64,000 bases of DNA from JAGQNT01 sp964426605. Lineage in GTDB: Bacteria > Patescibacteriota > Saccharimonadia > Saccharimonadales > UBA4665. Position 1 is the stretch's first letter. Every line of letters starts with the position of its first letter. The position numbers were made by a program, and so were the translations under genes. A model generated the notes under the pieces. It was not told the DNA's origin, searched no databases, and worked only from the letters and a program-made list of their open reading frames with translations. The stretch is taken from the NCBI GenBank assembly GCA_964426605.1, contig CAYRQK010000002.1, positions 62,001 through 126,000 of the forward strand, written 5' to 3'. Of the stretch, positions 47,495 through 58,100 are shown one piece after another.

Positions 47495-50038
47495 ATGGGC
47501 ATCCAAATAAACGTGAAGTTTCCTAAGAAATTACTTACGGTAGTACTCTTAGGGATAGTAATCGCACTGCCCACGCTAAGCCTGTACCCATCCAAGGTAT
47601 CTGCCGCAAGTTCCATTAGTGCTACCTGGAAGACTGCCAATACCATATCATCTGGTGGGCTAACTACAGTATCTGGCGAGAATATTATCTACACCAGCAT
47701 CGGTACCGGCACGCTACCCGGTGGTAAAACTAAATACAAGTTATTTAGCGATAATCTAAGTCCCTGTAAGAGCTTCATCTACTTCAATACATCCACAGAT
47801 CTGAACAAAGCTAAGACAGCTAACTATTACCAACAGGTGGCTATACCCGGGGTTTCCGGATGCCCCAAGACTAACAAAGGGGCCGTAAACCTCAGTAATA
47901 CAAAGACAAACCCGGACACTAAGGTTGGCGACTGTACGACAGACTGCGGTAGTAAGGTATCAAACCCCAATGGAGGGGGTGACACTACTCCAGTTGACAC
48001 TAACTCAACTGACCTCGATCCATGTAACGCTAATGGCGACCCTCTCACTTGGTTTGTGTGCCCGGTTATTGGGATGCTGCACGAAGCGACCAACCAGATG
48101 CAAAATATCATTAACCACCTTATGCAGGTAGACGTGACTGGTGTGTTTGATACTAGTACCGACTCGGGTAAGGCTTACTATACGGCCTGGAACTCGTTTA
48201 GGATATTTGGCATAGCCCTGCTGGTCATTGCAGGCTTATCTATGGTTATATCCGAGGCACTGGGACTCGAAGTATTTGACGCATACACCATTAAGAAAGT
48301 AGTGCCACGCATGGTAATGGCCGTGATCGGTATCAGTCTATCTTGGTGGCTGCTTAAATTCTTAGCACAAGCTACGAACGACATTGGTATAGGCATCCGT
48401 AGCCTTATTTACTATCCATTTAGGGGTATGGCGAGCGGCAGTCAAGATTTTGGTAGTTCGGTTATTGAGCTCCTCTTTGGCACAGGAGCGTTTTTGTTCT
48501 TGGGTCTAGGTGGGGTATTTAGTCTCATCGTTACAGCCGGTCTCGCAGCATTAGTCGCATTCCTGGTACTCATCGTCCGACAAATTGTCATAGTGTTTTT
48601 GATACTCATGGCCCCTCTGGCAATTGCATGTTACGTCATGCCTGGTACGCAAAAGGCGTATAGCGTGTGGTGGGAAAGCCTCTCAAAAGCCTTGCTCATG
48701 TTCCCAATCATCTCGGCCTTTATCGCCACAGGGCAGGCGTTCTCTGTTGTCGCTGCCAATAACACAACCAGCGACTTCGGGATAAGCAAAGTTATCGCCG
48801 TCATTGCATACTTCCTGCCATATTTCGCGCTACCGTTCACGTTCAGGCTGGCTGGTGGTGCAATCGCGACACTCGGCGGGTTAGCTAACGACCGCAGCCG
48901 CGGCGCCTTCGACCGTCTCAAAAATTACCGAGGCAATAAGGTAGCTCAGAATACGCAGGGGATGAGGAATTTCTCTCGATTCTCCGAAAACTCTAAGCTA
49001 GGCAGAGGTATAAATACTGCACTCGGTGTAGCTGGAAGTCCCACCAGCTTGATGAGAGGGAGGGCTGGTGTTAATGCCCGTCGAAGCTCTCTCCAGGCCA
49101 TCCACGGGCAAGGTACCATGAAAGACAACGCTGTTTACCAGGCAAATCAGTTTGATGATAACTTCTTGATGGCACTGGCCAATAAAGACCTGGCTGAGCA
49201 AAAACTGGCTGCGGCACGAGTAAAGAAGGCCAACGCCAGGCCCGATAGCAAGGAGGCTGTTGACGCCCAACAAGAGATATTCGCTCGCGAGAAGGGGCTA
49301 AATTCTGCCGCCCAAATACCGTTCAACCAACGTAATACTCGTGCCGTCAAGATGGCTGCGCTCGACTCCCTAACAAAGACCGGATACCAGTTTGCTACCG
49401 GGGAAAGGGGCTACCAGGAGCTCGATGAAACAGTGAGATCAATTACTGGTGGCGACGAGCAAGCCCGCACTCAGATGATGGACTCCTCGCAGTACAACCT
49501 TCGAGCAGCCGGCGGACGCTTCGATCTTGGCGGTATCAACCACGGCGCAGGTTACAATTACAAGATTGGTGTCGGTAAGGCTAGTGGCTACACCGCTGGC
49601 CAGGGTAAGATTGAAACATACACAGCTGGTGCCCAAGAGTATCTCGGCGCATCCGTCATGCAAGTAGACGGAGTGGACGATAACGGTAAGCCAATACTCG
49701 GCAAGACTAAAGATGCAGATGCAATCCGACAGAGCATTGTAGGTGGCATACAAGGCGGCTCGATTAAGGCAGAGGACGCTATAGAGTGGCACTCTAAGCT
49801 CAGCGATGCAGAGCACGGAGCAACTGGAGCAAACAAGGACGAGATCATTAAGCAGCGAGAGGCTATCGAAGGTGCTATGACCTCCCTGAATAAAAGTGAG
49901 ACGCCAGGTACGGAGGCTGAACTCGACCGGATCACAAAGTTCGTCGATGGAATACAGAAAAATAACTCTAGGTTTCGCCAGGCAGTCGACCCAAATATAA
50001 TTAACAATAGCGGATCAGGAACCACGAGTCCTGAGTAG
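47495..50038 (+). CDS. VirB6/TrbL-like polytopic membrane protein
   Basis: This 847-residue protein begins with a signal peptide and an outer domain of about 110 residues (SAASSISATWKTAN to AVNLSN) that resembles the one in pilin-like protein 6. It is followed by at least seven membrane helices between residues 230 and 470, with the VirB6-like central part around GLAALVAFLVLIVRQIVIVF, and then a hydrophilic tail of 370 residues rich in Ala, Gln and Gly. VirB6/TrbL proteins form the inner-membrane channel of type IV secretion systems. It starts the large plus-strand operon. Confidence 0.82.
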   Translation: MGIQINVKFPKKLLTVVLLGIVIALPTLSLYPSKVSAASSISATWKTANTISSGGLTTVSGENIIYTSIGTGTLPGGKTKYKLFSDNLSPCKSFIYFNTSTDLNKAKTANYYQQVAIPGVSGCPKTNKGAVNLSNTKTNPDTKVGDCTTDCGSKVSNPNGGGDTTPVDTNSTDLDPCNANGDPLTWFVCPVIGMLHEATNQMQNIINHLMQVDVTGVFDTSTDSGKAYYTAWNSFRIFGIALLVIAGLSMVISEALGLEVFDAYTIKKVVPRMVMAVIGISLSWWLLKFLAQATNDIGIGIRSLIYYPFRGMASGSQDFGSSVIELLFGTGAFLFLGLGGVFSLIVTAGLAALVAFLVLIVRQIVIVFLILMAPLAIACYVMPGTQKAYSVWWESLSKALLMFPIISAFIATGQAFSVVAANNTTSDFGISKVIAVIAYFLPYFALPFTFRLAGGAIATLGGLANDRSRGAFDRLKNYRGNKVAQNTQGMRNFSRFSENSKLGRGINTALGVAGSPTSLMRGRAGVNARRSSLQAIHGQGTMKDNAVYQANQFDDNFLMALANKDLAEQKLAAARVKKANARPDSKEAVDAQQEIFAREKGLNSAAQIPFNQRNTRAVKMAALDSLTKTGYQFATGERGYQELDETVRSITGGDEQARTQMMDSSQYNLRAAGGRFDLGGINHGAGYNYKIGVGKASGYTAGQGKIETYTAGAQEYLGASVMQVDGVDDNGKPILGKTKDADAIRQSIVGGIQGGSIKAEDAIEWHSKLSDAEHGATGANKDEIIKQREAIEGAMTSLNKSETPGTEAELDRITKFVDGIQKNNSRFRQAVDPNIINNSGSGTTSPE

Positions 50039-50091
50039 TTATTTATACACTCTTGTTGACCAAATCATAGTTTTATGCTAACGTCTAATTT

Positions 50092-50916
50092 ATGTCAGAC
50101 CGTGGTCCGCAAGTAGACGTAGAGCAACAACCTCAACCTGATGAGCAAAACGTGCAATCTACTTTAGTGCTCAATATTATTGGCACTCACATCGCAGAAA
50201 TACGTATGGTCCGGGCAGCGAAAACGATGGAACGTATGGACCACAAAGAGGCACTCTACAACGACCTGGGCCACTTGGCCTTGGGCGAGCAGAGAGTCGC
50301 GTCTGGATTTATCGGGCCCTTGCGCCAACGGCAATTCAGGGCTTATCGTACGGCAAGCAACTCTTTTGCTATGCCCCGTACATTCGTTGAGCGCAGTATG
50401 GACCGCCGAATTGATAAAATAAGTCACCAAAAGTCAGTTGCAGATACCATCGCCTACAGGGACCAAATGATATACGGCCAAAGCACCAAGCAACCTGACT
50501 TTTATATACGGGAGCGTACGGCCGAACGGATTTTCGGTAAATCTCGAATTGGTGACATACCCGCAGTCGCAATCGGGGAACACGTAAGTACTACAATGTT
50601 CGGGGCACCAGAACTGGAAGGTATGAGTAAAAACGAAAAACGATTAGCCAAAGCAAGGGTATCAGCACGGGCACGCCATGGCGAGATTACGGCTAGTGAA
50701 GTCAAGATTGAAAAACTTAAGATCGACGCTACACGAATGAAGTTAGGAGAGCAGTCGCATAAAACCCATCATAAGCTACAACGAAATGCTGACAAAAGGC
50801 TCCGCAACAATACAAATCAAGAATTCGTGTCCCGCTGGCGAGATACACGCCGTAAGCATGCAATAGGTCGAATCCAGAGTATTCACCAGGGGCATCCAGA
50901 TATACAATTTTCTTAG
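50092..50916 (+). CDS. Hypothetical basic protein in the export operon
   Basis: The 274-residue protein is soluble, strongly basic and helical, with many Arg, Lys and Met residues (GHLALGEQRVASGFIGPLRQ and RKHAIGRIQSIHQGHPDIQF are examples). No family is recognised. Its position between the channel gene and the PrgI gene suggests a cytoplasmic accessory role, perhaps with nucleic acid or the ATPase. TATGCT lies 12 nt before the ATG. Confidence 0.72.
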   Translation: MSDRGPQVDVEQQPQPDEQNVQSTLVLNIIGTHIAEIRMVRAAKTMERMDHKEALYNDLGHLALGEQRVASGFIGPLRQRQFRAYRTASNSFAMPRTFVERSMDRRIDKISHQKSVADTIAYRDQMIYGQSTKQPDFYIRERTAERIFGKSRIGDIPAVAIGEHVSTTMFGAPELEGMSKNEKRLAKARVSARARHGEITASEVKIEKLKIDATRMKLGEQSHKTHHKLQRNADKRLRNNTNQEFVSRWRDTRRKHAIGRIQSIHQGHPDIQFS

Positions 50917-50999
50917 AGTCGAGAGATATCAAGGGATCGCACCCCGTGAACAAGGAGTACGGCATGATACATTTTTGGGTTGAGGATCGGCTTTTCGGT

Positions 51000-51005
51000 T
51001 ATACT
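51000..51005 (+). promoter_or_regulatory. -10 box of the PrgI-VirB4 genes
   Basis: TATACT ends 9 nt before the ATG at 51015, indicating a second promoter inside the export locus. Confidence 0.5.
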
Positions 51006-51014
51006 TAAATAGTA

Positions 51015-52106
51015 ATGGCGACGTATAAGGTTATTCAAGATATCGAAGCCGAAGATAAGCTGGTGGGGCCGTTCTCCCTAAGACAGTTTATATATGCTGG
51101 TATCGCAGCGTTCATGGGGTACCTATCGGTGATTTCGGTGATGAATGGGGCGGCCTTTATGCTGGTTATCCTTGCGCCACCAATGCTGTTCTGTATGTTT
51201 TTTGCCTGGCCATGGAGCCCCGACCAGCCAACCGAGGTTTGGGCACTAGCCCGGATCCGCTTCTATCTGAAATCTCGGCGGCGCGTCTGGGATCAGAGCG
51301 GTATCAATGAACTGGTAACCATTACTGCACCCAAAAAAATTGAGAAGATCTTCACGGACGGCCTCAGCCAACATGAGGTCAGGAGCCGCCTACAGACCCT
51401 GGCCGATACGATTGACAGCCGCGGCTGGGTCATCAAAAACGCCAATCTCAACATGTCTACTGCACCACAATATGCTAGTGCTGGCCCAACGGATGATTCG
51501 GACCGGCTTATAAGCATGCAGAATATGCCGCAAGAGGTGCCAGCTATTGATATCCAACCGGCCGACGACATATTGGACGAGCGAAACAATCCGGTTGCCC
51601 ACAAAGTTGATGAGATGATCAGTGCCTCAACGCAAGCCCATCGGCAACAGTTGATGGAAAAAATGCGTGACAACGGTGCAACGGTCCCTGATATCGCTAC
51701 GCCCCAGCCGCCTGGCAACAACTGGTTTATGAGTCAGCAGCAAGTCTCAGCTTCGCTAGGTGTGCAAGACAACGGCACGGCCGGCCAGCCAGTAGCCACC
51801 AGTCCGCTTATACCTACGGCTGGGATACCAACATATGATGAAACGAGACTCATAGAGGAAGCAAGGGCCCGCAACAGCGTACAAAGCACGTCATATAGTC
51901 ACCTTCGAAATATTGCACCACCCAGCAGTAGTCAACCCGTGCCCGCCCCAAATCCAGTCGCCGCTGTACCGAGCACAGCTGATGCTGCTATACTTAATCT
52001 AGCGAACAATAACGATCTCAATGTGGCAACATTGGCCCGTGAAGCCAACAAGGCACGCCGGCCAAAAGAACCACCTGAGGGCGAAGTGGTCATTTCGTTA
52101 CGTTAA
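51015..52106 (+). CDS. PrgI family protein (VirB3-like) with long tail
   Basis: The N-terminal 100 residues match PrgI: YKVIQDIEAEDKLVGPFSLR, then two membrane helices with GAAFMLVILAPPMLFCMFFA. PrgI is the VirB3 equivalent of Gram-positive conjugation systems and docks with VirB4. Unlike the usual 100-120 residues, this protein continues for 250 residues as a polar, Pro/Ala/Gln-rich and probably disordered tail. The gene lies directly before the TraC-like and VirB4 genes. Confidence 0.88.
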   Translation: MATYKVIQDIEAEDKLVGPFSLRQFIYAGIAAFMGYLSVISVMNGAAFMLVILAPPMLFCMFFAWPWSPDQPTEVWALARIRFYLKSRRRVWDQSGINELVTITAPKKIEKIFTDGLSQHEVRSRLQTLADTIDSRGWVIKNANLNMSTAPQYASAGPTDDSDRLISMQNMPQEVPAIDIQPADDILDERNNPVAHKVDEMISASTQAHRQQLMEKMRDNGATVPDIATPQPPGNNWFMSQQQVSASLGVQDNGTAGQPVATSPLIPTAGIPTYDETRLIEEARARNSVQSTSYSHLRNIAPPSSSQPVPAPNPVAAVPSTADAAILNLANNNDLNVATLAREANKARRPKEPPEGEVVISLR

Positions 52107-52130
52107 TTTGAGTTGGTGGGCTACAACGAC

Positions 52131-53132
52131 ATGAATCCTTCAGACCAAAACCAATACAACCCCATAGGAGCGGCACCAACCGCCCCAGTTGGTCCATACC
52201 CCGGAGTGCCAACACCCGCCGCTCAACCACAACAAGGCTACGCGCCGCCAGCGCCCCAACCCTTATCACAACCACAATACGTCGCTGCACCGCAGCCGGC
52301 TCAGGTACAGCCACTACCAAATTATGCCCAGCCAGCAGCCGCACCCGTGGCAAACACAGTTACTGCCCCTGGGGGCGCCGTAACCCCCGTGGTCAAACCC
52401 AAGACTAATCCAAACAGTACACAGAACGTCTTGCAGATTGCTGAAATCCGCGACGGTATCGTTATCATGAGCGATGGCAGCTTCCGCAGCGTCATCATGG
52501 CCAAAAGCATCAACTTCGATCTGATGAGTCCGCAGGAGCAAGAAGCCACCGAGTACAGTTACCAGGGATTCTTGAACTCGCTATACTACCCGATTCAGAT
52601 CTTTATCCGGTCACAACGCGTCGACCTACAACCCTATATCGAGAAGCTTGATCGTATCCGCAGTGAGCACGACAACATGCTGTTGGCGTACCTAATGGAA
52701 GACTATATCAACTATATCGGCCAACTGTCTCAGCAGACAAACATTATGGACAAGAAATTCTATATTGTGGTGCCGTATTTCCCACAGACCGAAGTGCAGC
52801 GAGCACTCACACAGAGCAAGAATTTTTTCAGTGGACTGGGAGCGATATTCAGTAACAAGGAGCAACACGTGGTCATCAACGAGGCCGATCTCGAAACTGC
52901 CAAGACCGAGTTGCGTAACCGTGTACAGTCGTTATTGTCTGGGTTACTGCAGTGCAACATCCAAGCGTTGCCACTCGACACCCAAGAACTTATCGAGCTC
53001 TATTACGACACGTATAATCCTGATACCGCCACTCGGCAGCAGCTCAAGAACTTTGGCAATATGACCAGCGACATTATCGTCAAAGGCAACGGGGCAGCGC
53101 CCCAGCAACACCTGCAGAGAGAGCTACAGTAA
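52131..53132 (+). CDS. TraC/VirB4 N-terminal domain-like protein
   Basis: After a Pro/Gln-rich N-terminus of about 80 residues the protein follows the TraC-type N-terminal domain of VirB4 ATPases: QNVLQIAEIRDGIVIMSDGS, FDLMSPQEQEATEYSYQGF and YYPIQIFIRSQRVDLQPYIE. It has no Walker motifs. The stop overlaps the start of the VirB4 gene (TAATG), so the two probably act as a split VirB4. I chose the ATG at 52131; a TTG at 52113 is possible. Confidence 0.82.
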   Translation: MNPSDQNQYNPIGAAPTAPVGPYPGVPTPAAQPQQGYAPPAPQPLSQPQYVAAPQPAQVQPLPNYAQPAAAPVANTVTAPGGAVTPVVKPKTNPNSTQNVLQIAEIRDGIVIMSDGSFRSVIMAKSINFDLMSPQEQEATEYSYQGFLNSLYYPIQIFIRSQRVDLQPYIEKLDRIRSEHDNMLLAYLMEDYINYIGQLSQQTNIMDKKFYIVVPYFPQTEVQRALTQSKNFFSGLGAIFSNKEQHVVINEADLETAKTELRNRVQSLLSGLLQCNIQALPLDTQELIELYYDTYNPDTATRQQLKNFGNMTSDIIVKGNGAAPQQHLQRELQ

Positions 53133-55054
53133 TGGCGTTTGGCAAGAAAACCCCTAGGCTCGACCCGGTCGCTATCGCCCAGGCTCAGCGAGCCCAGGAA
53201 GCCCAAGAGGTCCAGGCAGCCTTCCAAAAGGGCGTCACAGCACTGCGCGATTTTATTGCTCCAAGCTCGTTGGAGCTCAAAAGTAATTACTTCCAGATAG
53301 GCACCCGTTTCGCCCGAACATATTATGTGTACGGTTATCCACGGCAACTATTTACTGGTTGGCTGGGTAGCATGGTGAACCTCGATGAGGTTATGGACAT
53401 GACGATGTATGTCTATCCGGTAGAGAGCCAGGTAGTACTCGAGAATTTGCGCAAAAAAGTGACGCAGCTGGAGGCCGGTATCCAGATTGACTCCGAGAAA
53501 GGTCGCGTACGCGACCCACAGAAGCAGGCACAAATTCTGGATGCCGAGGAGATGCGCGATAAATTGCAGGTGGGCGAGGAGCGATTTTTCCGTTTCGGGC
53601 TATATTTCACTCTATACGCCAACTCTCAAGACGAATTGGAATTCGTAACACATAAAGTGGAATCGATGTTAGGGCAGCAATTAGTGTATTCAAAACCAGC
53701 AACAGCTCAGCAGGAGCAGGCCTTCAATAGCACCATTCCACAGTTTACTGATCAACTGCAGATTCGTCGTAACTTCTCGACTGGCGCACTCAGCACGACA
53801 TTCCCATTTACGAGCGCCGACCTGAGCCAAGACAACGGCATCCTGTATGGTATCAACATGCACAACTCTGGCCTCGTGATCTTCGACCGCTTTTCGCTCG
53901 AGAACAGTAATTCGGTGGTATTTGCCAAGTCTGGTGCCGGTAAATCGTTCACGGTGAAGCTAGAAGCCCTGCGCAGCATGATGTTCGGCACTGAGATTTT
54001 CATCATTGATCCCGAGAACGAATACCAACGCATGTGCGATGCCGCTGGTGGTGCCTATGTGCGCCTGAGCCTCAACAGCTCGACGCGCATCAATCCGTTT
54101 GACTTGCCGCAAGTCGTCGATAGTGAGGAAGCCGACAATGCGCTGCGCTCCAACCTCATTACACTCCACGGCTTGCTGCGACAAATGATGGGCGGCGCCC
54201 AGGCCCAAATGATGGGCGGCAGCGGCATGATGGCCCCAATCTTGACACCCGCCGAGGAATCCGACCTCGATACCGCACTCATCGAGACTTATGCCCGAGC
54301 CGGTATCACCAACGACCCGTTGACACACACTGGCACGCCGCCGACCATTGCCGACCTGTATGACACACTGCTGCACATGGGCAGTACGGGGCCACAGCTG
54401 GCACAGCGGCTACGCAAGTACACCACCGGTACTTTTGCCGGTATCTTCAGTCAGCAAAGCAACGTCAACGTCAACAACCCGTTGGTGGTCTTCAATATCC
54501 GCGACCTCGAGGACGAGCTACGGCCAGTTGCCATGTACATCGTGCTCAACTACATCTGGAATAAGACTAAGAGTGACCAAAAACGCCGATTACTGATCGT
54601 TGACGAGGCCTGGCAACTCATGAAATACGAGGACAGTGCTAACTTCTTGTTTTCCCTGGCGAAGCGAGCCCGAAAGTACAACCTGGGCATTACTACCATT
54701 ACGCAGGATGTCGAGGACTTTATGGGCTCAAAGATGGGCCGAGCAATTGTGGCCAACGCCAGTATGCAAATATTACTCAAGCAGTCACCATCAGCGGTTG
54801 ATGTGCTGAGCGATGTATTCAAGCTGACCAGCGAGGAAAAGAAGCGGCTCAGCCAGTTCCCGGTCGGGCAGGGCCTATTCTTTGCCGGCCAAAATCACGT
54901 GCACATTCAGGTAGTCGCTAGTCCAACTGAGACTGGACTCATCACCACCAACCCTGGGCAGGTCCAAGAAATCAATGCCGCCGAACGTGCCGGCGAATTC
55001 AGCCAACAAGACGGAACTATCGACCTCCAGAATCGTATTTACCCTGGGGTATAG
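53132..55054 (+). CDS. VirB4-type secretion ATPase
   Basis: The 640-residue AAA+ ATPase powers type IV secretion or pilus assembly. The Walker A motif is VVFAKSGAGKSFTVKLE near residue 265, and Walker B is RRLLIVDEAWQLM near 490. The later TTITQDVEDFMGSKMGRAIV and QILLKQSPSAVDVL blocks are typical of VirB4/ConE. It is the energising component of the locus; no VirD4 coupling ATPase or VirB11 gene lies in the window. Confidence 0.95.
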   Translation: MAFGKKTPRLDPVAIAQAQRAQEAQEVQAAFQKGVTALRDFIAPSSLELKSNYFQIGTRFARTYYVYGYPRQLFTGWLGSMVNLDEVMDMTMYVYPVESQVVLENLRKKVTQLEAGIQIDSEKGRVRDPQKQAQILDAEEMRDKLQVGEERFFRFGLYFTLYANSQDELEFVTHKVESMLGQQLVYSKPATAQQEQAFNSTIPQFTDQLQIRRNFSTGALSTTFPFTSADLSQDNGILYGINMHNSGLVIFDRFSLENSNSVVFAKSGAGKSFTVKLEALRSMMFGTEIFIIDPENEYQRMCDAAGGAYVRLSLNSSTRINPFDLPQVVDSEEADNALRSNLITLHGLLRQMMGGAQAQMMGGSGMMAPILTPAEESDLDTALIETYARAGITNDPLTHTGTPPTIADLYDTLLHMGSTGPQLAQRLRKYTTGTFAGIFSQQSNVNVNNPLVVFNIRDLEDELRPVAMYIVLNYIWNKTKSDQKRRLLIVDEAWQLMKYEDSANFLFSLAKRARKYNLGITTITQDVEDFMGSKMGRAIVANASMQILLKQSPSAVDVLSDVFKLTSEEKKRLSQFPVGQGLFFAGQNHVHIQVVASPTETGLITTNPGQVQEINAAERAGEFSQQDGTIDLQNRIYPGV

Positions 55055-55159
55055 CCAAGGTACGGCAGGGAAACAGGTCATCCCGATTTCCGAGTACTGA
55101 AGATCACGTCTTCTTGGTATACTAAGTACAAGCAGTTTAGGTAGAGACACGTATCATAT

Positions 55160-58100
55160 ATGGCGACAGACCTCAGTACGAGACCAGCCGGCTCTGAAGA
55201 AGATCAAAACGATCGGATTCAGGGTCATTATGAGAATGATGTTTTCGGCGACCTGACCTCTGATGAGCACATGGCTAAATCCGGCGTACCTGGCGAGCTG
55301 AGCGGGGGCGAACGAAGCTTATTTAACCCAAACAAAGATGACGAGAAGCCGACCAATGACGGAGATAAGTCTCCGGGTCGTAGCAAACACGTCAAGAACT
55401 TCTTCCTGGGTAGCAAAAAACGACGCAACTCCACGATCGCCGGGGGCCTGGCAGGTGTACTAGTTGGTGGAGTCTCATTAGGTTCACTGTGGTTCGCAGG
55501 TCCTTTCGAGGTGATCCATATAGCCCAATTACTCATGAAAGGGCACTTCCAGACCCAGCAGGATCAAGGTGATGAGCGTATGGGTAAGCTATACCGGTAC
55601 TTCAAGTCGGGGGGGGATATTGGTGAAACTAGGATTGGTTTTCTATCATCCAAGATGAAGACCAATATGCTGGCCGATCTTAAAGCGGCCGGACTTGAGC
55701 CTATAGAGGGTAGCAACAAGACCTTTAAAGGTTTCACGATCGATACTGCCAACGAGAAATCACCGTACTATGGCATGAGTGAGGATGAAGTTAAGGCGAG
55801 ACTAGCCGAAAAGGGCGTTACGAAAGGTATATCCGGGGATGCAGGCAAAATATCCGTCACCACCGAAGGTTTCTTCCAGAAAAAGGCTGCCTTTAAGGGA
55901 CTCGTGAGGGATATGGGACACAAGGGCATAAATGTCTCCTTACGAAGCCGCGTTTTGGGAAAATACTATGGCGTAACATGGCATCCACTCAAGGCACTCG
56001 ATACTAAACTAAAGGAAAATACTACGGATGCATACAAATCATGGAAAGAGGAGCGTGATCAGCGCATTAACAATGGCGCAGACGGAGAAGGGGGTCCAAA
56101 AGTTGGGAATAAGGAGGATAACAAGAGCAAATTAAAAGAGATTGCTGGTAGTAAAACCGTGAAGATTGCCGGCGGCATAGCCGCCGCACAGGGATTGGCT
56201 TGCGGGCTCAAGAGTATTGCTGACAATATAGATGACATACGCTATGCGCAAGTCGTATTGCCCCTCATTCGGATGGGAGCGGACATCGTTTCCACGGGTA
56301 ACCAGGTAATGAGCAACCAGGACTTTGATGCCACTACGCTTAATTTTGTGGCTAAAAGTTTTTCGGGAACCGACCCTGACACTGGTAAGCAAACCAACTG
56401 GAATCAAGCCAGGAGTGTACAGGCCCTAGAAGGAAATGATGCAGGCCTAAGTGCACCTGAAGCAGATAAAGGTATTTCGAAAGGGATTCCCGGTTGGCTC
56501 TCCTGGACACAAAATAGTGCACTGGGCGCTGCGTGCAGCCAGGCAGGGCAGTGGATCGGTACGGGTGTAAGTGTTGGTCTTGGTATTATATCTGGCGACA
56601 TAGTCAACACTATTGTCGGTGGCATAGCTTCGTTTATTGCCGCTCCAAAAATTATTGGTGCAGCCAGTAGTTGGTTGGCTGGCGAGGCTGTCGATCCTGA
56701 CGTCACGGGTGCCGACTGGGGCAGCAATGTAGACTACGGTTCGGCACTGATGGCAAATGGAGCGGCGACGCAGTTTGGTGGCGCCGCACTCAGCACCGGT
56801 GAGGTCGCAACGCTCAACAGCCAAATCAACCAAGAAGATAACGAGGACTTCGCTACCAAGAGCATTGCGCATAGACTACTCGATCCGGAAGATGGACGCT
56901 CACTTATCTCGAAAGTCATAGATAATAGCGGCGGGGTACAGCCCCAAAATATCGCCTCAACCATCAGTAGCATACCCATGCACCTGGCATCTTTATTCAA
57001 ATTGCCGGCGAACCTACTATTCAACAAGGCGCATGCCGCAGCCACACCATTTGATTATGGATTTGCTATTTCCGGTTTCAGTCAAGCCGACATGGATAAC
57101 CCGCTCGTGGAAGACCCATATGCTAACGCTAACGCCTCCGCAACCATACTGGACACCCCATGTACGGTAGACGGGCAACCGTATCACCCATGTGGACAAG
57201 ATTATGTAGATCTGGCCGACAAGTGCTTTGCAATCACAATCCAAAAGGTTGCCGATGAAAGCAATGAACCCCTATGGGAAACCGTGCCCGACACAACAAA
57301 CTATCCCCAGGGAGTAAACCTGTATTCAACAAAAGCCGGTGATTACCCAGGTACCACGACATGTCGCACTGGCGGTAATGGCTTAAATCCACAAGACTGG
57401 TTACGTATACGCTTCTTTATCTTCGACAACGGAGTTTTTGATGGCTATGCCTGCTATCAAGGAGACCAGACCGCATGTGAACACGATGGCGTTACTCAAA
57501 CCACGGCGACCCCAACGAATGGTGGTGGTGCCCAGTTCCGGATTGCCTCATTCAATATTTGCTTTGTAGCATGCAAGAGCAATTGGCAAGGTCGCTTACA
57601 GCAGTCAATTGGCGTAATCCGCAGCAAACAGCTCGATGTAGTGGGGCTGCAGGAGGTTAGGGCTGAGCAGTGGAACGGACTCAAAAAGGCACTTGGTGAT
57701 ACCTATAGTTTCTGCCCCACTCCTTACCCGGGCGGTGCTTTCCCTGGCCAAAATACCGTCATTTGGAATACGAGTAAATTCAGTGGCACCTGCACGAGCA
57801 TAGCGGGGCCACATGTCAGTAATGGTGATACTGGTCGCTATAGCAATGCGGTCACGCAGGTGGAGTTGACGAGCACAGATACCGGACAATCATTCTACGT
57901 CATCGACACACACGAATATTCTGGTAACAATCCTGGTCAAAAAGCTCGATTCGATAGTGCAAATGCGTGGTACACATATGTACAGAACCTATCTTCCGGT
58001 GGGTTACCGATATTCATGACGGGCGACTTTAACTCAAAATATTCAGCGGTATCGGTAGGCAACCAGGTCTATGAGAACAAAGACGTCAATAGTATCTACT

